Origin: UBA5336 sp038522375 | GTDB lineage: Bacteria > Pseudomonadota > Alphaproteobacteria > Caulobacterales > Hyphomonadaceae | DNA length: 64,000 bases | Assembly: GCA_038522375.1 (NCBI GenBank) | Contig: JBCBKE010000001.1 | Location: 33,011-97,010 of the forward strand | Direction: 5' to 3' | In this document: positions 58,951 to 64,000 of the stretch, piece by piece | Position numbering within the stretch: the first letter of the stretch is position 1 | Layout of the letters: each line of letters begins with the position of its first letter | Program-made: the position numbers and the translations under genes | The notes under the pieces: generated by a model | Databases searched by the model: none | Told to the model about the DNA's origin: nothing | Seen by the model: only the letters and a program-made list of their open reading frames with translations

Positions 58951-61212
58951 ATGCCCCAGGCTTTTTCCGCACCCCGATTGTTGATGAACCGCCTTCGCCA
59001 GATGATGGCGGAGGGACATGACACGCGCGACCGGCTGGACAAGATTGTCCAGCTGATCGCCGGCACCATGGTTGCGGATGTCTGCTCGATCTACCTGCGG
59101 ACCCGGAATAACGATCTTGAACTGGCGGCGACCGAGGGGCTGCGTCGCGAGGCGGTCTTTTCGACCAGGCTCGCCATGGATGAGGGGCTGGTCGGTCAGA
59201 TCGCCCAGACGGCCCAGCCGCTGGCGATCCAGGATGCGCCCCGGCACCCGGCCTTCTCCTACCGGCCCGAAACCGGCGAAGATCCCTACCATGCGTTTCT
59301 CGGCGTGCCGATCCTACGCGGAGGCCGCCTTATCGGCGTCCTCACGGTCCAGAACCGGACCGAGCGGGCCTATGGCGAGGACGAGATCGAAACCTTGCAG
59401 ACCATCGCCATGGTGCTGGCCGAACTTGCCGTCACGGTGACCGATGACACCGGCGATGAAATCTCCATGCGGACGCGTCGGGCATCGCGATTGGCTGGAC
59501 GGGTGTTGTGCGGAGGGATCGGGTTTGGCGAGGTGCGGTTCCACGACCCGGAAGTGCCGGCGGCAAAATTCTTCGCTGAAAACCGCAGTGACGAGCTCAA
59601 ACGGCTCGACAAGGCGCTGCGGGTGTTGCGGCTCAATGTCGATACGATGGTGACAATCGATAGCGGGGCGCTCAAGGGCGAACCGCGGGACGTGCTCGAG
59701 ACCTACCGGCTTCTGGCCCATGATCCGGCTTGGACCGAGCGGCTGTTCGATGCGGTTGATGGGGGGTTGACGGCCGAGGCGGCGATTGACCGGGCCCGGC
59801 GCGAGCACCGTGCGCGCCTCGAGAAAGCGACCGATCCCTACCTCAAGGAACGGCTGTATGACCTGGAGGATCTCGATAATCGCCTGCTCCGCATTCTGAG
59901 CGGCAATGAAACCCTGAGAGCGGATATAGCCGAAGGTGATGTCGTGCTTGTGGCGCGCCGGCTTGGCCCGGCCGACCTGCTTGAGTACCGCAACACCGGG
60001 CTCAAGGGCATTGTGATGGAAGAGGCGTCGGTGTCTTCCCACGCGGCCATTGTGGCACGCGCCATGGGTATCCCTACGCTTGGCAGCGTGCCGGGGCTGA
60101 CAACGTCGCTCGAGACGGGTGACAAGGTCATTGTCGACGCTGAAGACGGTGCCTTGCACCTGCGCCCCGACGAGGCGATCCTGACGGCCTATCGCAACAA
60201 GGTCGCCCTTTCGAGCGAGCGTGAGGAGCGCTATGCGGCGCTGCGTGATGCCCCTGCCAGGAGCCTTGATGGGGTGGAGGTCACCTTGATGCTGAATGCC
60301 GGCCTGCAGATCGACCTGGACCAGATCGCCACTGCCGGTGCAGCCGGGGTCGGGCTGTTCCGCACGGAGTTCCAGTTCCTGGTAGCCGAAACCATGCCGA
60401 GCCTGGGAGAGCAGAAGGCCTTTTACACGGATGCCATCGAACGGGCCGCTGGCAAGCCGATCATCTTTCGCACCGTTGACCTTGGCGGGGACAAGATGCT
60501 GCCCAACCTCAACCAGACCCGGGAAGAGAATCCAGCGCTGGGTTGGCGGTCCATTCGGTTTGCCCTCGACTCCCGGGGGTTTTTCCGGCGGCAATTGAGG
60601 GCTCTGCTGCGGGCGTCATCGGGTAAACCGCTCCAGGTCATGTTCCCGATGCTCACTGTGGCCGAGGAGTTTTTCGAGGCAAAGGCGCTGTTGTTGGAAG
60701 AAATGGCGTGGAGCACCGATCGCGGCTTCGCGCCGCCTTCGGACCTGAAAATCGGCGCCATGCTGGAGACGCCTGCCTTTGCCTACGCCTTGCAGGAAAT
60801 CCGCGAGGAAGTGGATTTCATTTCGATTGGCACGAATGACCTGTTGCAGTTTTTCTTTGCAGCCGACCGGATGACCCCGAAAGTGGCGGACCGTTACGAT
60901 ATCATCAGCCGACCGGCGTTGCGGTTCCTGAAACAGGTGGCCGACACCTGTGAGCAACTGGGCATCAAGACCTCGATCTGTGGCGAGGCAACCGGGCATC
61001 CAGTCCAGGCCCTTTGCCTGATTGCGCTGGGGTATCGGCAGCTCTCCATGCCGGCGTCCGGGATCGGTCCTGTGAAGATGGCCGTGCGAGCGGCCGATAT
61101 GGGGGAAATCCGGCACGCGCTTTGCAATCTGCTGGAGAACGGAACAGGCGACCTGCGTAAGGAAGTATTAGCCTTGTTTCGAGACACTGAAGGTCAAGCA
61201 GCGGTGCATTGA
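58951..61212 (+). CDS. ptsP: Phosphoenolpyruvate-protein phosphotransferase EI-Ntr
   Basis: A 753-aa enzyme I of the nitrogen phosphotransferase system. An N-terminal GAF domain (about residues 20-170, LDKIVQLIAGTMVADVCSIYL) senses glutamine and 2-oxoglutarate in studied relatives. The PTS portion carries the phosphorylated histidine in SSHAAIVARAMGIPTLG and the PEP-binding barrel (GLFRTEFQFL, FRTVDLGGDKMLPNLN, FISIGTNDLLQFFFAADR, CGEATGHPVQ). Its partners NPr and EIIA-Ntr are not in the window. Follows lysC, a common alphaproteobacterial neighbour. Confidence 0.97.
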   Translation: MPQAFSAPRLLMNRLRQMMAEGHDTRDRLDKIVQLIAGTMVADVCSIYLRTRNNDLELAATEGLRREAVFSTRLAMDEGLVGQIAQTAQPLAIQDAPRHPAFSYRPETGEDPYHAFLGVPILRGGRLIGVLTVQNRTERAYGEDEIETLQTIAMVLAELAVTVTDDTGDEISMRTRRASRLAGRVLCGGIGFGEVRFHDPEVPAAKFFAENRSDELKRLDKALRVLRLNVDTMVTIDSGALKGEPRDVLETYRLLAHDPAWTERLFDAVDGGLTAEAAIDRARREHRARLEKATDPYLKERLYDLEDLDNRLLRILSGNETLRADIAEGDVVLVARRLGPADLLEYRNTGLKGIVMEEASVSSHAAIVARAMGIPTLGSVPGLTTSLETGDKVIVDAEDGALHLRPDEAILTAYRNKVALSSEREERYAALRDAPARSLDGVEVTLMLNAGLQIDLDQIATAGAAGVGLFRTEFQFLVAETMPSLGEQKAFYTDAIERAAGKPIIFRTVDLGGDKMLPNLNQTREENPALGWRSIRFALDSRGFFRRQLRALLRASSGKPLQVMFPMLTVAEEFFEAKALLLEEMAWSTDRGFAPPSDLKIGAMLETPAFAYALQEIREEVDFISIGTNDLLQFFFAADRMTPKVADRYDIISRPALRFLKQVADTCEQLGIKTSICGEATGHPVQALCLIALGYRQLSMPASGIGPVKMAVRAADMGEIRHALCNLLENGTGDLRKEVLALFRDTEGQAAVH

Positions 61213-61306
61213 AATGACGGCACAGACCGTCTACGCATTCGCAGCAGGGCCCGGTGGTTTCGAGATAACCGTTCCAGAGTGGATGTGAGCGAGACGCGTA
61301 TTACCG

Positions 61307-62299
61307 ATGGCTAAACCAAATCCCACCTCCAATATCGTGTCCTTCCCAGGGTCAGGCGTTGAAGACGAGACGATGCGTTCCGATACGAATTCCCCGGAAA
61401 CGGGAGCCGATAACGCAGATTTCGGTTCATTGGGGGATGACTGGCCGACGCTCAGCCCTGGCGAACGCACCCAGCGCCTTTTCGCTGCCCGGGCCAGAGG
61501 TGACCAGACGGTACCGATCGGACACCTGTTCCTGGCTGCCCGTCAGGCGCAGGGATTGTCGGTTCACGAGGTGGCAGCAAGCCTGAAGTTCGATGTGACG
61601 GTGATCACCGCAATCGAGACAATGGACCTTTCCGAGATGCCGCGCGGGTTTCGGGCGCCCCGCATCCTGACCTATGCGCGCGCCCTTTACCTGCCTGCCG
61701 AAGATGTCCTGACGCTCTACCGCGCTGAGAGCAGATTTCTTGATGACACGAAGGTTCGGCCTGAGCTTCAGGCCAAAAAGGTCGATTCTGATAAACTCAA
61801 GCGGCCCACCTGGGCGCTGCCTGCCGCCATCGCTGCCGGTCTGGGGCTTTGCCTTGTTGGCCTGATGGCGCTGACGTCCGGGTCTGAGGGATCGGAGTCC
61901 GCCCAGAACGCGCCGGCCGATGAGCGGGTCACCCGCACGGAACTGCCGCCCTTTGATAGCGCTGCTGCCGCTATGCAGGGCGACTACACGGCGCTTCCGC
62001 TGACTTTGGTTGCGGTTCGCAAGGGCTGGATCGAAGTGCGGGGCGCCAATGGTACCCTGTTCCGGGATCGCGAAATGCGTGCAAACGAGGTCTATTTCCC
62101 AAGGATTGGCGCCGGTTGGACGGTGTCCGCACGCGATGGCGGAGCGTTCGAATGGCGCGTCGGCGACGTGGTCGTTGCGCCGCTCGGCACCGATGACGTC
62201 TCCGTCTATGCTGAAAGCGTCGATCTTGTTGCCCGCCGGGCGATGAAGTCTGTTGCGCCGACCCTGGCCGCCAGCGATGCGATTTCTCCTCGCCACTAG
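61307..62299 (+). CDS. RodZ-like HTH protein with DUF4115 domain
   Basis: A 330-aa single-pass membrane protein. A cytoplasmic helix-turn-helix domain spans about residues 65-140 (GHLFLAARQAQGLSVHEVAA, IETMDLSEMPRGFRAPRILT). A membrane helix lies at about residues 165-187 (WALPAAIAAGLGLCLVGLMAL). The periplasmic DUF4115 domain follows (LPLTLVAVRKGWIEVRGANG, VYFPRIGAGWTVSARDGG). This is the RodZ layout, a cell-shape factor linking MreB to the wall, though alphaproteobacterial versions next to ispG are often left unnamed. ispG follows on the same strand after 189 bases. Confidence 0.9.
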   Translation: MAKPNPTSNIVSFPGSGVEDETMRSDTNSPETGADNADFGSLGDDWPTLSPGERTQRLFAARARGDQTVPIGHLFLAARQAQGLSVHEVAASLKFDVTVITAIETMDLSEMPRGFRAPRILTYARALYLPAEDVLTLYRAESRFLDDTKVRPELQAKKVDSDKLKRPTWALPAAIAAGLGLCLVGLMALTSGSEGSESAQNAPADERVTRTELPPFDSAAAAMQGDYTALPLTLVAVRKGWIEVRGANGTLFRDREMRANEVYFPRIGAGWTVSARDGGAFEWRVGDVVVAPLGTDDVSVYAESVDLVARRAMKSVAPTLAASDAISPRH

Positions 62300-62488
62300 G
62301 TGATTTCCGCTTGCTGCGGAACCGAGCGCCGGTGTCTTTCCGGCTTTCGCGCGTGCATCAGGGACGGAAACACAGCTCTTGCCCGAGGACATCAAGCGCT
62401 ACCGGGCTGTGTGGCACCGTGGTGGGTTTACCGCAGCGGTGTTCAGGGCCACATAGAAAGGGACGCATCGAGGCGGAGTGAGCCTGCC

Positions 62489-63622
62489 ATGTCCATCAAT
62501 ACCATTCGTCCCTGGCGCTCGATCGACCGCCGGAAGTGCCGCAAGATCCGCGTGGGCGCGGTTGAGGTCGGTGGCGATGCGCCGATTGCGGTCCAGTCCA
62601 TGACCAATACGCCGACCGAGGATGCCGCCGCGACCATAGACCAGATCCGCCGTTTGGAAGAGGCGGGCGCCGACATCGTCCGGGTCTCGTGCCCCACAGA
62701 GGAGTCGACGCAAGCGTTCAGGACCATTGCGCGGGACGTCCACGTTCCCCTGGTGGCCGATATTCACTTTCACTATAAACGCGGGGTTGAAGCGGCTGAT
62801 GCCGGCGCTGCCTGCTTGCGGATCAACCCTGGCAATATCGGATCGCCCGACCGGGTGAAGGAAGTGGTCACCGCCGCGCGCGCGAATGGCTGCTCAATCC
62901 GCATCGGCGTCAATGGTGGCTCCCTCGAGCGGCACCTTCTGGAGAAGTATGGCGAGCCCTGCCCCGACGCCATGGTGGAAAGCGCGCTGGACCATGCGCG
63001 CATCCTCGATGATCTCGGTTTCGACGAGTACAAGATTTCAGTGAAGGCGTCGGACATGTTCCTGACGGTTGCCGCCTACCAGCAGCTTGCCGAGCAGACC
63101 GACGCGCCCCTGCACCTGGGTATTACCGAGGCGGGAGGGCTGCGCACCGGGACGGTGAAATCCTCCATCGGTATGGGGGCCCTGCTATGGGCGGGCATCG
63201 GTGATACGATCAGGGTTTCGCTGTCGGCTGACCCGGTCGAGGAGATCAAGGTCGGCTTCGAGATGCTGAAATCGCTGGGTTTGCGCACCCGCGGTGTGAA
63301 CATTGTCGCTTGCCCATCCTGCGCGCGTCAGGGCTTTGACGTGATCAAGACAGTGGAGACGCTGGAGCAGCGCCTTGCCCACATCTCCGAGCCGATTTCG
63401 CTCTCGATTATCGGCTGTGTCGTTAACGGGCCGGGCGAAGCGGCGCTCACCGATATGGGCTTTACCGGTGGCGGCAAGGAGGCCGGCATGATGTACATGG
63501 CCGGCGCGCCGAGCCACAAGGTCTCGAATGACGACATGATCGAGCATATCGTGAGCGAGGTTGAGGCAAAGGCCGCCGCAATGCGCACTTTGCCCGATAC
63601 GGCCAAGACCGCTGCCGAGTAA
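62489..63622 (+). CDS. ispG: 4-hydroxy-3-methylbut-2-en-1-yl diphosphate synthase IspG
   Basis: A 377-aa 4Fe-4S enzyme of the MEP isoprenoid pathway, making HMBPP from MEcPP. PIAVQSMTNTPTEDAAATI near the start, VADIHFHYKRGVEAADAGA, LHLGITEAGGLRTG, and cluster cysteines in VACPSCARQGFD and the IIGCVVNGPGEA loop. The start at 62489 has GGAG ten bases upstream; the frame is open back to the RodZ-like stop but without homology. The preceding 189 bases show no gene. Confidence 0.98.
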   Translation: MSINTIRPWRSIDRRKCRKIRVGAVEVGGDAPIAVQSMTNTPTEDAAATIDQIRRLEEAGADIVRVSCPTEESTQAFRTIARDVHVPLVADIHFHYKRGVEAADAGAACLRINPGNIGSPDRVKEVVTAARANGCSIRIGVNGGSLERHLLEKYGEPCPDAMVESALDHARILDDLGFDEYKISVKASDMFLTVAAYQQLAEQTDAPLHLGITEAGGLRTGTVKSSIGMGALLWAGIGDTIRVSLSADPVEEIKVGFEMLKSLGLRTRGVNIVACPSCARQGFDVIKTVETLEQRLAHISEPISLSIIGCVVNGPGEAALTDMGFTGGGKEAGMMYMAGAPSHKVSNDDMIEHIVSEVEAKAAAMRTLPDTAKTAAE

Positions 63623-63655
63623 CGCCGCAATTCGCCGGCCCTCGGAGTTTGTCCC

Positions 63656-64000
63656 ATGAAAATCGCCGTTCTTGGCGCCGGCATCGGCGGATTGGCGGTC
63701 TCGACCCTGTTGGCCCGTGACGGCCATGGGGTGGATGTCTTCGACCGGTTCGAGTGTCCTCAGCCTGTCGGGTCAGGCCTCATGCTGCAGGAAACCGGGC
63801 TGGCAGTGCTGGATGCGATGGGCCTTCGGCAGGCGGCCGCTACGCGCGGCGCGGTGATCGAGCGGTTGGTCGGCAAGAGCGTTCCGTCGGGCCGGACCGT
63901 CCTCAATGTCCGATTTGGCGCGCTGCGGCCTGACCTGCATGCGGTCGCGATCCAGCGATCGGCCTTGTTTGACCTGCTCTACGCCACGGCGCTGGGGGCG
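63656..64000 (+). CDS. FAD-dependent monooxygenase/oxidoreductase, 3' end beyond the window
   Basis: The first 115 codons of a flavoprotein. It opens MKIAVLGAGIGGLAVSTLLA, a Rossmann dinucleotide site, with the acidic end of strand two in GVDVFDRFE and then SGLMLQETGLAVLDAMGLR and HAVAIQRSALFDLLY, the pattern of PHBH-type hydroxylases (UbiH/salicylate-hydroxylase-like). GGAG (63644-63647) lies eight bases before the ATG. Substrate unknown; the rest lies outside. Confidence 0.88.
   Translation, partial: MKIAVLGAGIGGLAVSTLLARDGHGVDVFDRFECPQPVGSGLMLQETGLAVLDAMGLRQAAATRGAVIERLVGKSVPSGRTVLNVRFGALRPDLHAVAIQRSALFDLLYATALGA

Overview
The window reads as chromosomal DNA of a high-G+C alphaproteobacterium. 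The gene content and order point there: an F1-only atpHAGDC cluster, ruvCAB, a split glutamate synthase, hemC-hemD-(mitofilin-like)-hemY, prfA-prmC-DUF4167, a Caulobacter-type CC0125/CC1285 lipoprotein, EI-Ntr (ptsP) and ubiG/lysC. I cannot fix the genus from sequence alone; Caulobacterales- or Parvularculales-like relatives would fit. Almost all genes are housekeeping. Several short A+T-rich stretches interrupt them (about 5.9-6.5 kb, 8.6-9.4 kb and 41.9-43.9 kb) and are the best candidates for acquired DNA.

Layout. 1-5.7 kb: a YbbA/YbbP-type ABC exporter (permease cut by the window edge), divergent from a TesA-like lipoprotein esterase and an MsbA-like exporter, then a MAPEG protein. 5.8-8.7 kb: a TPP riboswitch, a two-helix membrane protein of unknown role, thiC, a small membrane protein and what looks like a leftover ThiC tail. 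8.8-16 kb: an accessory stretch with an integrase-SAM-like protein, palindromic repeats, a 48-aa basic protein, lipoproteins, a DUF188 protein, a GST, a periplasmic MBL enzyme and an amidohydrolase. 16-17 kb: a strong hairpin with a plus-strand T-run, then uppP. 17.2-24.2 kb: gltD-csaA-gltB and a Zur-like regulator. 24.3-29.6 kb: atpHAGDC, in which the AtpD frame carries an N-terminal CxxC/CxxC domain and an Ala/Pro-rich linker. 29.7-33 kb: a secreted serralysin-like RTX metalloprotease. 33.2-39.2 kb: MAPEG, prfA, prmC, DUF4167, ruvCAB, MOSC. 39.3-46.9 kb: a GNAT protein and an sdh operon (C-D-A ... B) split by about 3.4 kb holding three unknown genes. 46.9-49.5 kb: a DUF885 peptidase, a class I glutamine amidotransferase and tRNA-Thr(CGT). 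49.6-54 kb: tetrapyrrole genes. 54-57.6 kb: an HxlR regulator, a GRAM-like protein, mdh, DUF924, ubiG. 57.7-64 kb: lysC, ptsP, a RodZ-like HTH protein, ispG and the start of a FAD monooxygenase.

Functionally the region covers energy metabolism (F1-ATPase, succinate and malate dehydrogenases), nitrogen assimilation (GOGAT, EI-Ntr), cofactors and isoprenoids (ThiC, HemCD, UbiG, IspG), envelope work (UppP, MsbA-like, YbbAP, several lipoproteins), recombination (RuvABC) and translation termination (RF1/PrmC). The most striking oddities are the AtpD fusion with a strong internal Shine-Dalgarno and ATG, the foreign-looking gene between the TPP riboswitch and thiC, the interrupted sdh operon, and an orphan hairpin plus T-run that may end an unannotated small RNA. 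I found no CRISPR array, complete mobile element or obvious defence system.
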